Positions 35,698-44,261 of a DNA stretch of 64,000 nt are shown in pieces. A program made the translations under genes and the position numbers. A model generated the notes under the pieces. That model was not told where the DNA came from and ran no database searches. It was given only the letters and a program-made list of their open reading frames with translations. The first letter of the stretch is position 1. Every line of letters begins with the position of its first letter. This DNA comes from Asanoa iriomotensis (GTDB lineage Bacteria; Actinomycetota; Actinomycetes; Mycobacteriales; Micromonosporaceae). The stretch is taken from the NCBI RefSeq assembly GCF_016862515.1, contig NZ_BONC01000039.1, positions 1-64,000 of the forward strand, in the 5' to 3' direction.

Positions 35698-36195
35698 ATG
35701 GGTGACAACGAACGGCGCCGGCGGCGCCTGCGCCATCCCGCGGCCCGGCCGGCACCACCGCCACCGGCGGTGGAGGTCGACGACGAGGGCTTCCCGTCGG
35801 CCGTCACCGCCGAGGTGCACGACCCGGAGCCACCACCCGCACCGCGCCGCCCCGACCCGCTGGAAAGCCGCCCGGCCGAGAGCACCCGCCCGGCCGAGAG
35901 CACCCGCCCGGCCGAGAGCACCCGCCCGGCCGAGAGCACCCGCCCGGCCGAGCACAGCCGACCGCGCCGCGGTGGCCTCCCGCCGTCCGAGGACCGGGAG
36001 GCCGAGCGCGGCCTGCGTGGCCTGGTCGGCTCCGGCGCGTCGCAGGTGAGCCCGACGGCCGGCATGCGCGCCCGCGACGCCTCCCGGCCGAGCCCGGCCG
36101 AGGAGGCGGAGGCGATGGAGCGCCTGGTGGTCGTCCGCCGCAACTGGGTCCCCCGCGAGGACCTGCCCAGAGGCGGCGGCCGACCCCGCGGCTAA
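35698..36195 (+). CDS. Disordered protein with STRPAE tandem repeats, function unknown
   Basis: This 165-residue protein is almost wholly polar and low-complexity. Residues 1-50 are Arg then Pro-rich, residues 57-85 are hexapeptide repeats of RPAEST, and the C-terminus has SGASQVSPTAGMRARDASRPS and ERLVVVRRNWVPREDLPR. The last segment looks the most conserved and could be a short interaction motif. GGGAGG lies just upstream of ATG. It converges on rpiB with a 4-nt overlap. Confidence 0.62.
   Translation: MGDNERRRRRLRHPAARPAPPPPAVEVDDEGFPSAVTAEVHDPEPPPAPRRPDPLESRPAESTRPAESTRPAESTRPAESTRPAEHSRPRRGGLPPSEDREAERGLRGLVGSGASQVSPTAGMRARDASRPSPAEEAEAMERLVVVRRNWVPREDLPRGGGRPRG
35869..35958. repeat. 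18-bp tandem minisatellite inside the 35698 gene
   Basis: Five units of CGCCCGGCCGAGAGCACC, the last degenerate, encode RPAEST repeats. A multiple of three keeps the frame, so copy number can vary between strains without breaking the protein. Confidence 0.85.
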
Positions 36196-36659
36196 GGGAG
36201 TGCGGGCAGTTCCTGGGACGCCTCGTAGTCGGAGACCTCGGAGATCCGGCGGGAGTGCCGCTCCGCGCCCGAGAACGGGGTCGACAGGAACGCCTCGACC
36301 AGCGTGGTCGCCTCGTCGAGCGAGTGCTGGCGTGCGCCGATGCCGGCCACGTTGGCGTCGTTGTGCTGCCGGCTGAGCTGGGCCGTGTCGAGGTTCCAGA
36401 TCAGCGCTGCGCGTACACCCTTGATCTTGTTGGCGGCGATCTGCTCGCCGTTGCCGGAACCGCCGATCACCACGCCCAGGCTGCCCTGGTCGGCGACCAC
36501 CCGGGCGCCGGTGTGCAGGCAGAACGCCGGGTAGTCGTCCTCGGCGTCGTAGGTGTGCGCTCCGACGTCGACCACGTCGTAGCCCTGTGCGGCGAGATGG
36601 TCGACCAGATGGGACTTGAGCTCGTAGCCGGCGTGGTCGGAGCCGAGGTAGACGCGCAT
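36192..36659 (-). CDS. rpiB: Ribose-5-phosphate isomerase B
   Basis: RpiB interconverts ribose 5-phosphate and ribulose 5-phosphate in the pentose phosphate pathway. The 155-residue protein has VYLGSDHAGYELK, GSGNGEQIAANKIKGVRA (the Glu of NGEQ is the actinobacterial base) and RQHNDANVAGIGAR. It lies 13 bases downstream of the DUF1015 gene and is probably co-transcribed with it. Confidence 0.95.
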   Translation of the reverse strand: MRVYLGSDHAGYELKSHLVDHLAAQGYDVVDVGAHTYDAEDDYPAFCLHTGARVVADQGSLGVVIGGSGNGEQIAANKIKGVRAALIWNLDTAQLSRQHNDANVAGIGARQHSLDEATTLVEAFLSTPFSGAERHSRRISEVSDYEASQELPALP

Positions 36660-36672
36660 GGTCAGCAGTCTC

Positions 36673-37863
36673 TCAGTGCGTGCCTAGCTCGGCGAGCACC
36701 AGGCCACCGCGGGCCTTCGGGGTGAACCACGTGCTCTTGCGCGGCATCTTCGCCCGGGCCAGGTTGACCGCCACGAAGTCGTCGACCGTCACCGGCGCGA
36801 CCAGGATCGCCAGCTCGGCCCGGCCCGCGTCGACCTCGCCGGTCAGCCACGACGCCGGGTAGTCGCCGCCGACGTACGTGATCCGTTTGTCGCCCGGCTC
36901 GAGGCCGAGCGCGTCGCGCAGGATGATCCGCTCGACCAGCGCGTGGTCGAGGTTGTCGACCCGGTTCACCCCGGCGTCGTGCGGGAGCGCGACGGCGTGC
37001 GCGGCGCCGGCGGCGTACACGATCACCGAATCGGGGTCGAGGCCGGTCGCCGGCGAGATCGTGGCGCCGGCGGCGCGCAGCGCGTCGAGCAGCTCGGCGG
37101 GCGAGCTGGTGAGCTCGCTGACGAGCCGGTTGTAGGGCTGGATCGCGACCGACGCGGGCGTCGTGATCACGGCCAGGAAGCGGGGCAGCCCGCCGGTCTG
37201 TGCCGCGAGGCTGCGGTGGTTGCCGTCGGCGACGACCAACTCGCCGCCGCCGGCCAGCTCCGTCAGCCGGTCCTGGGTCTCGCCCGGGCCGAGCGGCCAG
37301 ATCGCGTGGGTGCGCCCGGCCTGGTCGAGGTCGGTCGCCGCGGGCGCGCCGGCCGCGTCGCAGGCGGCGGCCAGGGCGGCGTGCAGGTCCGCGCCACGCC
37401 CGGTCTGCAGCAGGAGTACGGGCGACAGCAGGTGCCCGACCGCCTCGGCGAGGGCGACCCGCTCGCGCACCTTCTCGATGAAGACGTCCTCGTTGCGGAT
37501 CACCAGGCCCGGCTCGTCGGCGCTGGTGGAGATCTGGTCGGTGTCGACCATGGCCCACAGGCCGTACGCCGGCTCCTGGCCGGGCGCCGTGATCCGGTAG
37601 AGCACGACCACCTGGTCGGCGGGCGTGTAGCTGCCGTCGTCCTTGGCGTCGGCCAGGCGCTGGGCGGCCGCGGGCAAGGAGGCCAGGAAGGACCGGCCGG
37701 CGGCGTCCGGGGCCTTGTGCGGCATCTCGATCGCGAGCGCGCTGCGCGGGTTGTCGGCGATGATCGCGGTGATCTCGCTGTCGTCGGCGAACTCGTCGTA
37801 GTTCTGCGCGCCGGTGCCGCCGGTGGTGATCCAGGCCCGGGCGATCGGGTGCACGATCGTCAT
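36673..37863 (-). CDS. DUF1015 family protein
   Basis: The 396-residue protein matches DUF1015: YDEFADDSEITAIIADNPRS near the start, LWAMVDTD, VIRNEDVFIEKV, the signature VADGNHRSLAA and a C-terminal FTPKARGGLVL. The function of the family is not settled; in some bacteria it lies by serine or sugar metabolism genes. ATG at 37863 lies seven bases after TAGCGT, so the message is probably leaderless. It leads the DUF1015-rpiB operon. Confidence 0.88.
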   Translation of the reverse strand: MTIVHPIARAWITTGGTGAQNYDEFADDSEITAIIADNPRSALAIEMPHKAPDAAGRSFLASLPAAAQRLADAKDDGSYTPADQVVVLYRITAPGQEPAYGLWAMVDTDQISTSADEPGLVIRNEDVFIEKVRERVALAEAVGHLLSPVLLLQTGRGADLHAALAAACDAAGAPAATDLDQAGRTHAIWPLGPGETQDRLTELAGGGELVVADGNHRSLAAQTGGLPRFLAVITTPASVAIQPYNRLVSELTSSPAELLDALRAAGATISPATGLDPDSVIVYAAGAAHAVALPHDAGVNRVDNLDHALVERIILRDALGLEPGDKRITYVGGDYPASWLTGEVDAGRAELAILVAPVTVDDFVAVNLARAKMPRKSTWFTPKARGGLVLAELGTH

Positions 37864-37870
37864 GTCCGAA

Positions 37871-37876
37871 ACGCTA
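37871..37876 (-). promoter_or_regulatory. -10 box of leaderless DUF1015 promoter
   Basis: On the minus strand TAGCGT, seven bases, then ATG at 37863. Confidence 0.55.
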
Positions 37877-37918
37877 CCGATGAGCGATCGCGTGACGCCG
37901 CACACCCGGGGCCGTGTC

Positions 37919-38167
37919 TCAGGCTGTGACCATCATGTCGAGCCGGTCGAGCGCGGTGGGGGCGTCGTCGGGGTCCGGGCCCAGCCAGGCGGGCAGCGTC
38001 AGGACCGGATCGGTGCCGCGGGGTGCCGCGCCGACCAGGATCGGCGGGGCGAGCAGGTCGGCGCAGTCGTCGGGAAGGGTGGGCGCGAGTGTCTCCCAGC
38101 GGCCTTCGTCGACGGACCAGTAGGCGCCGCCGATGCTCTCGGCGACCTCGGAGTTACTCCCGGACAT
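37919..38167 (-). CDS. Small acidic protein, function unknown
   Basis: The 82-residue product is acidic and soluble, with SEVAESIGGAYWSVDEGRWE and LPAWLGPDPDDAPTALDRLD (both 20 residues). It has AAGGA eight bases before ATG at 38167 and a strong inverted repeat just upstream. I know no family. Codon use fits the neighbours, so it looks real. Confidence 0.6.
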   Translation of the reverse strand: MSGSNSEVAESIGGAYWSVDEGRWETLAPTLPDDCADLLAPPILVGAAPRGTDPVLTLPAWLGPDPDDAPTALDRLDMMVTA

Positions 38168-38181
38168 GGGGGATCCTTCGC

Positions 38182-38211
38182 TGCGTAGGGTGACGTGCGA
38201 CACCCTACGCA
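38182..38211. promoter_or_regulatory. Perfect 11-bp inverted repeat upstream of the small acidic gene
   Basis: TGCGTAGGGTG and CACCCTACGCA flank 8 bases. On the minus strand the first-read arm contains TAGGGT, a possible -10, and the gene starts 15 bases past the repeat. The DsbA-family gene ends 33 bases upstream, so a terminator is the alternative, but no T-run follows. Confidence 0.6.
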
Positions 38212-38243
38212 ACGAATCGGTCGGCCAGCGAGAAAGGGTCCGA

Positions 38244-38870
38244 TCAGTCGAAAATCGGACGCTGGTCGCGAGTGCGCTTCAGCTCGAAGAACCCGGGGGT
38301 GCCGGCGACCAGTACGACGCCGTCCCAGAGCCGTCCGGCGGCTTCACCCTTGGGTGCCGGCGTCACCACCGGGCCGAAGATCGCGACCTGCTCGCCGTCC
38401 GGCCCCGGCGCGTGGATCACGGGAGTGCCGACGTCCAGGCCGACGGGCTTCATGCCGGCGTTGTGGCTGGCCCGCAGCGCCTCGTCGTACTCGGTGCTCT
38501 CAGCGGCCTCGACCAGGGCGGCGTCGAGGCCGACCTCGGCCAGCGCGGCCGCGTACAGCTCCGGGCCGCGCTCCTGCTTGCCGGGGTGGATCCGGTTGCC
38601 GAGCGCGGTGTAGAGATCACGGAGCACGGCGGTGCCGTACTTCTGCTCGGCGGCGATGCAGATCCGCACCGGCGCCCAGGCGGTGCGCAGGAAGTTCTTG
38701 TAGTTCTCGTCGAGCATGTCGCGGCCCTCGTTGAGCACGGCGAGGCTCATGACGTGGAAGGTCACGTCCAGCGGGCGGACCTTCTCCACCTCCAGCAGCC
38801 AGCGGGAGGTGATCCAGGCCCAGGGGCAGGCAGGGTCGAACCACATGTCGACCTTTTGACGATCGGACAT
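38244..38870 (-). CDS. DsbA-family protein, mycothiol-dependent nitroreductase type
   Basis: The 208-residue thioredoxin-fold protein has WFDPACPWAWITSRWLLEVE (the family active site around CPWA) near the start and the helical insert typical of Rv2466c. TPVIHAPGPDGEQVAIFGPV is the cis-Pro region. Rv2466c uses mycothiol to reduce nitro compounds and oxidised partners in actinobacteria. Only one Cys is in the motif (CPWA rather than CPWC), so a monothiol mechanism is likely. Confidence 0.85.
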   Translation of the reverse strand: MSDRQKVDMWFDPACPWAWITSRWLLEVEKVRPLDVTFHVMSLAVLNEGRDMLDENYKNFLRTAWAPVRICIAAEQKYGTAVLRDLYTALGNRIHPGKQERGPELYAAALAEVGLDAALVEAAESTEYDEALRASHNAGMKPVGLDVGTPVIHAPGPDGEQVAIFGPVVTPAPKGEAAGRLWDGVVLVAGTPGFFELKRTRDQRPIFD

Positions 38871-38894
38871 CACGGCAACGTCCTTACGGGGGTT

Positions 38895-38906
38895 GGGTAC
38901 GTACCC
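38895..38906. promoter_or_regulatory. Perfect 12-bp palindrome between dsbA-like and pepN
   Basis: GGGTACGTACCC lies in the 160-bp divergent gap. Its right half overlaps TACCCT (38902-38907), a possible plus-strand -10 box. Confidence 0.4.
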
Positions 38907-39030
38907 TGATGTTCACCCTCGTCCGACCCTTTCGCACGATCCGGGGGTCGTGACGTGGGTTACCGTGGTTGGCCCTGACGGGCGTGGAAGACTCGACTGA
39001 TTGCCGGATTGTCGAAGTGGAGAACAGATC

Positions 39031-41589
39031 GTGGCTGGTGTTCGCAACCTGACCCAGGCGGAGGCAGCCGAGCGCGCCCGACTGCTCGACGTCACCTCGT
39101 ACGACATCAGCCTGGACCTGGCCTCGGCCGGGCAGGGCGACGCGCGCACGTTCCGCTCCACCACGACGGTCGTGTTCTCCTGCACCGAGCCCGGCGCCAC
39201 CACGTTCGTCGAGCTGGCCGCCGCGTCGGTGCGCTCGGCGACGCTCAACGGCGCGCCGGTCGACATCAGCGGCTGGGCGGCCGACAAGGGCCTCACGATC
39301 ACCGGGCTGGCCGTGACCAACGAGCTGGTGGTCGACGCCGACTTCGCGTACTCGACCTCGGGCCAGGGCCTGCACCGCAGCGTCGACCCGGTCGACGGCG
39401 AGACCTACCTCTACAGCCAGTTCGAGACCGCCGACGCGCAGCGCGTGTACGCGGCGTTCGACCAGCCCGACCTCAAGTCCGTCTACACCTGGCACGCGAT
39501 CGTGCCGGCGCACTGGCGGGTCATCTCCAACATGCCGGTCTCCGAGGTCGACGAGGCCGGTGAGACCAAGACCGTCCACTTCGCACGGTCTGAGCGGATG
39601 TCGACGTACATCACCGCCCTCTGCGCCGGGCCCTACCACGAGGTCCGCTTCGCGCACGACGGCATCGACCTGGGCTACTTCTGCCGCGCGAGCATGGCGA
39701 CCTACTTCGACGCCGACGCCCTCAACCTGATCACCACGCAGGGCTTCGACTTCTACCACGCGCAGTTCGGCGTCCGGTACCCGCTGCCGAAGTACGACCA
39801 GCTCTGGGTGCCCGACTTCAACGCCGGCGCGATGGAGAACTTCGGCTGCGTCACCCACGCCGAGTCGGCGTACGTCTACCGCTCGCAGGTCACCGACTTC
39901 GAATACGAGCAGCGCGCCAACACGATCCTGCACGAGCTGGCCCACATGTGGTTCGGCGACCTGGTCACCATGCGCTGGTGGAACGACCTGTGGCTCAACG
40001 AGTCGTTCGCCGAGTGGGCCAGCCACTGGTGCAACACCAACGCCACCCGGTTCACCGACGCGTGGACGACGTTCCTGTCGATCCGCAAGAACTGGGGTTA
40101 CCGGCAGGACCAGCTCAGCTCCACGCACCCGGTCTACTGCGAGATGCCCGACCTGGAGGCCGTGGAGGTCAACTTCGACGGCATCACGTACGCGAAGGGC
40201 GCGTCGGTCATCAAGCAGCTCGTCGCGTACGTGGGCATCGAGCCGTTCCTGGCCGGCCTGCGCGCCTACTTCGGGCGGCACGCGTGGGGCAACGCGACGT
40301 TCGACGACCTGCTCGGCGAGCTGGAGGCCGCGTCGGGCCGCGAGCTGCGCAAGTTCGCCGCGCAGTGGCTGGAGACCGCGCAGGTCAACACGCTGCGCCC
40401 GCAGGTGGCCATCGACGCTTCCGGTGCCTACGAGTCCGTCGTCGTCCTGCAGGAGGCGCCGGCCGGTTACCCGACGCTGCGCACCCACCGGATCGGGGTC
40501 GGCCTCTACGACCTGACCGCCGAGGGCAAGCTGGTCCGTCGCGAGCTGCTGGAGATCGACGTCACCGGCGAGCGCACCGCGGTGCCGCAGCTCACCGGCG
40601 TGCGCGCGCCCGACGTGCTGCTGCTCAACGACGACGACCTGACCTACGCCAAGCTGCGCCTCGACGAGCGGTCGATGGCCACGGTGGTGCAGCACATCGA
40701 CGGCTTCGAGTCGTCGCTGGCGCGCGCCCTGTGCTGGGCGGCCGCGTGGGACATGCTGCGCGACGGCGAGCTGGCGGCCCGCGACTACGTCGCCCTGGTG
40801 GCGGCCGGCGCGCCGGCCGAGGCCGACATCAACCTGGTCACGGCGACGCTGCGCCAGGCGGCGGGCGCGCTGTCCTTCTACGCCGACCCCGAGTGGGCGC
40901 CGACCGGCTGGACCCAGCTCGCCGACACGGCCCGCACCGCGATGCTCGCGGCTGCGCCCGCGAGCGGCTTCCAGCTCGCCTGGGCCCGCGCGTTCGCGTC
41001 GGCGGCCCGCTCCGACGAGCACCTGGCGGAGCTGCGCGGCTGGCTGGGCGGCGACAACGTCCCCGCCGGCCTGCCGATCGACACGGAGTTCCGCTGGTCG
41101 CTGCTGCGCGCCCTGGTCGCCAACGGCGCGGCGTCGGCCGCGGAGATCGACGCGGAGCTGGCCCGCGACCGCACGTCGAGCGGCGAACGCGAGGCGGCGG
41201 AGACCCACGCCCTGATCCCGACGGCGGAGAACAAGGCCGCGGTGTGGCGCCAGCTCACGGAGTCCAAGGAGTTGCCGAACTGGCGCAACCGGGCGCTGTT
41301 GTCGGGCTTCCAGCACCCGGCCCAGGTCGAGCTGACGGCACCGTACGCGACACGCTTCTTCGAGTCGGCGGCCGCGGTCTGGTCGATGCGCGACAGCGAG
41401 CCGGCACAGGAGTTCGTCGTGTACGCGTACCCGACGTACACGATCGGCACTGACGTCGTCGCGGCGGCGGACGCGTGGCTCGCGGAGCCGGGCCACCCCG
41501 CGGCCCTACGCCGCCTGGTCGCCGAGGGCCGTGACAGCACCGAACGCGCCCTCCACGCCCGCACCCGCGACATCGCGGCCTCCGCCTAG
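39031..41589 (+). CDS. pepN: Aminopeptidase N (M1 zinc metallopeptidase)
   Basis: PepN removes N-terminal residues from peptides in the cytoplasm. The 852-residue protein has the M1 motifs GAMENFGCV (exopeptidase loop) and HELAHMWFGDLVTMRWWNDLWLNE (HExxH plus distal Glu; quoted in part: HELAHMWFGDLVT). The C-terminal ERAP1-like domain is full length. GTG at 39031 follows GGAGAA ten bases upstream. It ends in a 4-nt CTAG overlap with the convergent LRV gene. Confidence 0.96.
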   Translation: MAGVRNLTQAEAAERARLLDVTSYDISLDLASAGQGDARTFRSTTTVVFSCTEPGATTFVELAAASVRSATLNGAPVDISGWAADKGLTITGLAVTNELVVDADFAYSTSGQGLHRSVDPVDGETYLYSQFETADAQRVYAAFDQPDLKSVYTWHAIVPAHWRVISNMPVSEVDEAGETKTVHFARSERMSTYITALCAGPYHEVRFAHDGIDLGYFCRASMATYFDADALNLITTQGFDFYHAQFGVRYPLPKYDQLWVPDFNAGAMENFGCVTHAESAYVYRSQVTDFEYEQRANTILHELAHMWFGDLVTMRWWNDLWLNESFAEWASHWCNTNATRFTDAWTTFLSIRKNWGYRQDQLSSTHPVYCEMPDLEAVEVNFDGITYAKGASVIKQLVAYVGIEPFLAGLRAYFGRHAWGNATFDDLLGELEAASGRELRKFAAQWLETAQVNTLRPQVAIDASGAYESVVVLQEAPAGYPTLRTHRIGVGLYDLTAEGKLVRRELLEIDVTGERTAVPQLTGVRAPDVLLLNDDDLTYAKLRLDERSMATVVQHIDGFESSLARALCWAAAWDMLRDGELAARDYVALVAAGAPAEADINLVTATLRQAAGALSFYADPEWAPTGWTQLADTARTAMLAAAPASGFQLAWARAFASAARSDEHLAELRGWLGGDNVPAGLPIDTEFRWSLLRALVANGAASAAEIDAELARDRTSSGEREAAETHALIPTAENKAAVWRQLTESKELPNWRNRALLSGFQHPAQVELTAPYATRFFESAAAVWSMRDSEPAQEFVVYAYPTYTIGTDVVAAADAWLAEPGHPAALRRLVAEGRDSTERALHARTRDIAASA

Positions 41590-42893
41590 GACGCAGCGAT
41601 CCGCTCGACGGCCGAGGCGGGCAACGCGGCATTGGCCGCGGCCGCCTCGGCCACCAGGTGGTCCTCGTGATCGATCAGCGCGGCCAGCGTGTCCGGCGGC
41701 GTGCGGGGATGCCGCGCGATCTCGCGGTTGACCCGCGCGCTGCCGTGCCGCGCGGCCAGCGCACCCAGCAGATCACTCGGACAGCCGGGATTGCCGGCGA
41801 TCCGGGCGGCAACACGTCCGCCGCGATGTCGCGCCGCCATGTCCCGCAGTTGATCGGGCGTCACCAGCGGGTTCGCGGCGATCGCCCGCGCCACCCCCGC
41901 ATCCGCATCCTCGGCTAGGGCGGACACCAGATCGGGTGGCAGGTCGGAGCGTAGGGCGACCAACGGTCGCAGCGGCCCGGCCGCGAGCCGGCGGACCTCG
42001 TCCTCGGTCGCGGCGCCGAGCCGTGGCGGCAAGGTGTCACCGATGCGGGTGTGCACGGCCAGCCCGGCCATGACCTCGACGGGCACGGCGGGGTTGTGCG
42101 CGAGCGCCCGCCGCGGCCCCGGCGCCGGGTCGGCGGCCAGCGCCCGCATCAACGGCTCGCCGAGCGCCGGGTTGCCGGCCACACTCGCCCGGACGGCCGC
42201 CGCGGCGTCCACGGCGAACGCGGCGTAGACCTCCGGCGTCAGGTCGGGCCGCTGCGCCAGCGCCATGCGGACGAGTGGATACGGATGGCCGACGAGCGGC
42301 AGCAGGACCGCCGCCGGCGTCGCGGGGTTTCCGGCCGCGGCCAGTTGGACCTCGTCCACCGGCTCGACCGCCAGCTTCGCCAGCAGCCCGGGCGGGGTCC
42401 GTTCGTTGCCGGCCAAAGCGCGGCGCACCGCGGAGTCCGGGTGCCGAGCCAGTTCGGTCGCGAGTTCCGGCGTGAGCGCGTCCGAAGCGGCGGCCGAGGG
42501 CGCGACGTCGGCGTCGAGGGCCAGCGACCGCAGCAGGTCGGCCGGGCACCTGACGCTCAGCGCCAGCTCGGCGCGGAGGTCGCTGTCTGGGTCGGCGGCG
42601 ACGCGGCGTAACCATTCGGCCGGAACGTCGTGGTCGTCGAGCAACGCGATGATCGCCCACGGCTGATCCGCTGCGGCGGCGAGCGGCGCGTGGCCGCGCC
42701 GCACCAGGGTCGCCAACGTGCCGGCTTCGCCTCTGCCGACGAGCAGGTCGACGTGCCGTGGGGCCAGGTCGTCCCGTTCGGCCAGCTCGTGGTCGACGGA
42801 GTCGTCCCCGACCGCGACGAGGCGGTCCAACGTGGTCGCGGTCAGCGCGGGGTTCCGTGCCAGGCCGTACAACAGGGTCCGGTGGTTCCGCAC
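41586..42893 (-). CDS. Leucine-rich repeat variant (LRV) protein
   Basis: The 435-residue protein is built of about 15-16 helical repeats of 24-30 residues with a recurring core (G/A/H)NPxxPxxLLxxLA, for example GNPATPAAVLLPLV, HNPAVPVEVMAGLA and ANPLVTPDQLRDMA. LRV/HEAT-type solenoids bind proteins or nucleic acids. No enzyme domain, signal peptide or membrane helix is seen. The N-terminal Cys cluster of Azotobacter LRV is absent. GTG at 42893 starts MRNHRTLLYGLARNP. Confidence 0.78.
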   Translation of the reverse strand: MRNHRTLLYGLARNPALTATTLDRLVAVGDDSVDHELAERDDLAPRHVDLLVGRGEAGTLATLVRRGHAPLAAAADQPWAIIALLDDHDVPAEWLRRVAADPDSDLRAELALSVRCPADLLRSLALDADVAPSAAASDALTPELATELARHPDSAVRRALAGNERTPPGLLAKLAVEPVDEVQLAAAGNPATPAAVLLPLVGHPYPLVRMALAQRPDLTPEVYAAFAVDAAAAVRASVAGNPALGEPLMRALAADPAPGPRRALAHNPAVPVEVMAGLAVHTRIGDTLPPRLGAATEDEVRRLAAGPLRPLVALRSDLPPDLVSALAEDADAGVARAIAANPLVTPDQLRDMAARHRGGRVAARIAGNPGCPSDLLGALAARHGSARVNREIARHPRTPPDTLAALIDHEDHLVAEAAAANAALPASAVERIAAS

Positions 42894-42983
42894 GTGTCGT
42901 CCGTTTCGTCGGCCCGTCAGTGTGACACAGCGCGACGTCCACACGCTGTACCCCGGTAACCGAAGATCATTGAACGGGGAGAA

Positions 42984-44261
42984 ATGACACTGAGGTTGGG
43001 TAAGCGCGCGCGTCTGTGGTTGGTGGCCGGTGGGACCGTAGCCCTGTTGGCGGCCGGCGGAGGGGTCGCCGTCGCGGCCAAGGCCGGGTCCGGGGACGAC
43101 GGCGGTGCGGGCAAGCAGGGGATCGGGGCCGCCACGGCCGGCAAGGGTGCCGACCGGACCGCGCCCCCCGGTAAGAAGCCCAAGCCCGGGCAGAGTCCGA
43201 CCGGCGGGCCCACCGCCGCGCCGACGACCGTGCCGCCCACGACGCCGCCGGCGACCGACCAGGACAACGTGCGGATTCCCATGCCCGGGTACGAGCCTTA
43301 TTTCTACTCCGGCGACGTGGTGGTCGACGCCGCGCACGGGAAGGTCTACCTGACCGCCGGCAAGAACACCAAGGACGTCGTCGCGACCGATCTCGACGGT
43401 GGTAACCCGCGCACCGTCGCCCAGGTGGACGGTGGCGCCGGGATGACGCTGAGCCCCGACGGGAGCAAGCTCTACGTCGCCGCCAGTGCCGGTTCGTGGG
43501 TTTCCGTCATCGACACCACCACCTACGAGACGACCGGGCTCTGGATCGGTAAGACCGACGGGACCGACACCTGCCCGCGCGACGTCGCACTCGCCGCCGG
43601 GCTGCTCTGGGTCGCGTGGGGCTGCGACAACGCGCCCGCCGGCGTCGGGCGGATCGACCTCGAGACCAGGCAGTACGAGCTGAACGTCACCGTCGGCGAC
43701 GGGTCCACGCGCAATCTCGTCTCGTCGCCCGCGCTGCTCGCGACCGTGCCGGGCGAGCCGAACACCCTGCTCGTCGGTGAGACCGACGCCAACCCGGCCC
43801 CGCTCTACCGCTTCGAGATCAGCGACAACATGCTGGTGCTCGACGCCACCGGCTCGACCGACGGCGGCTCCGTGCGGCAGTTGGCGGTCACCCCGGACGG
43901 CAGCGGCGTCATCGTCCCGTCGGGCGCGCCGTACTACCACCAGGTCTTCCGCACCTCCGACCTGACGCTCGCCGGCAGGTACCAGACGACCAGCTACCCG
44001 AACGCCGTCGCCATCCGCGACGACGGGCTGGTCGTCGCCGGCATCGACGGGTCGTACGAGGACGACCTCTGGATCTTCGAGCCGGGCGGCACCGAGCCGA
44101 TCCTCACCTACGACTTCGGCCACCTGCCCAACCAGACGACGTGGGCCCACCACCTCCAGGACGGCGCCCTGGCGGTGCACGGCAACCGCGCCTACGCGCT
44201 CACCGACCAGCTCTCCGAGCCCGGCATGCTCACGTTGCGGATCCGCGAGCTGCCCGCGTAG
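42984..44261 (+). CDS. Secreted or membrane-anchored beta-propeller (YncE-like) protein
   Basis: The 425-residue protein has a signal peptide or anchor (about 10-32, LWLVAGGTVALLAAGGGVAV), a Gly/Pro/Thr-rich linker (35-90), then propeller blades such as DVVVDAAHGKVYLTAGKNTK, MTLSPDGSKLYVAASAGSWV and LAVTPDGSGVIVPSG. The domain should sit outside the cell. No catalytic site is seen. GGGGAGAA precedes the ATG. Its last 70 bases overlap the convergent HypX-like gene. Confidence 0.78.
   Translation: MTLRLGKRARLWLVAGGTVALLAAGGGVAVAAKAGSGDDGGAGKQGIGAATAGKGADRTAPPGKKPKPGQSPTGGPTAAPTTVPPTTPPATDQDNVRIPMPGYEPYFYSGDVVVDAAHGKVYLTAGKNTKDVVATDLDGGNPRTVAQVDGGAGMTLSPDGSKLYVAASAGSWVSVIDTTTYETTGLWIGKTDGTDTCPRDVALAAGLLWVAWGCDNAPAGVGRIDLETRQYELNVTVGDGSTRNLVSSPALLATVPGEPNTLLVGETDANPAPLYRFEISDNMLVLDATGSTDGGSVRQLAVTPDGSGVIVPSGAPYYHQVFRTSDLTLAGRYQTTSYPNAVAIRDDGLVVAGIDGSYEDDLWIFEPGGTEPILTYDFGHLPNQTTWAHHLQDGALAVHGNRAYALTDQLSEPGMLTLRIRELPA

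Noticed and set aside
35869-35958. Possible CRISPR array
   Set aside because: Units are adjacent 18-bp tandem repeats without spacers and lie in a coding frame.
38884-41496. 870-residue frame opposite pepN
   Set aside because: Antisense shadow rich in Arg and Val; PepN on the plus strand is certain.
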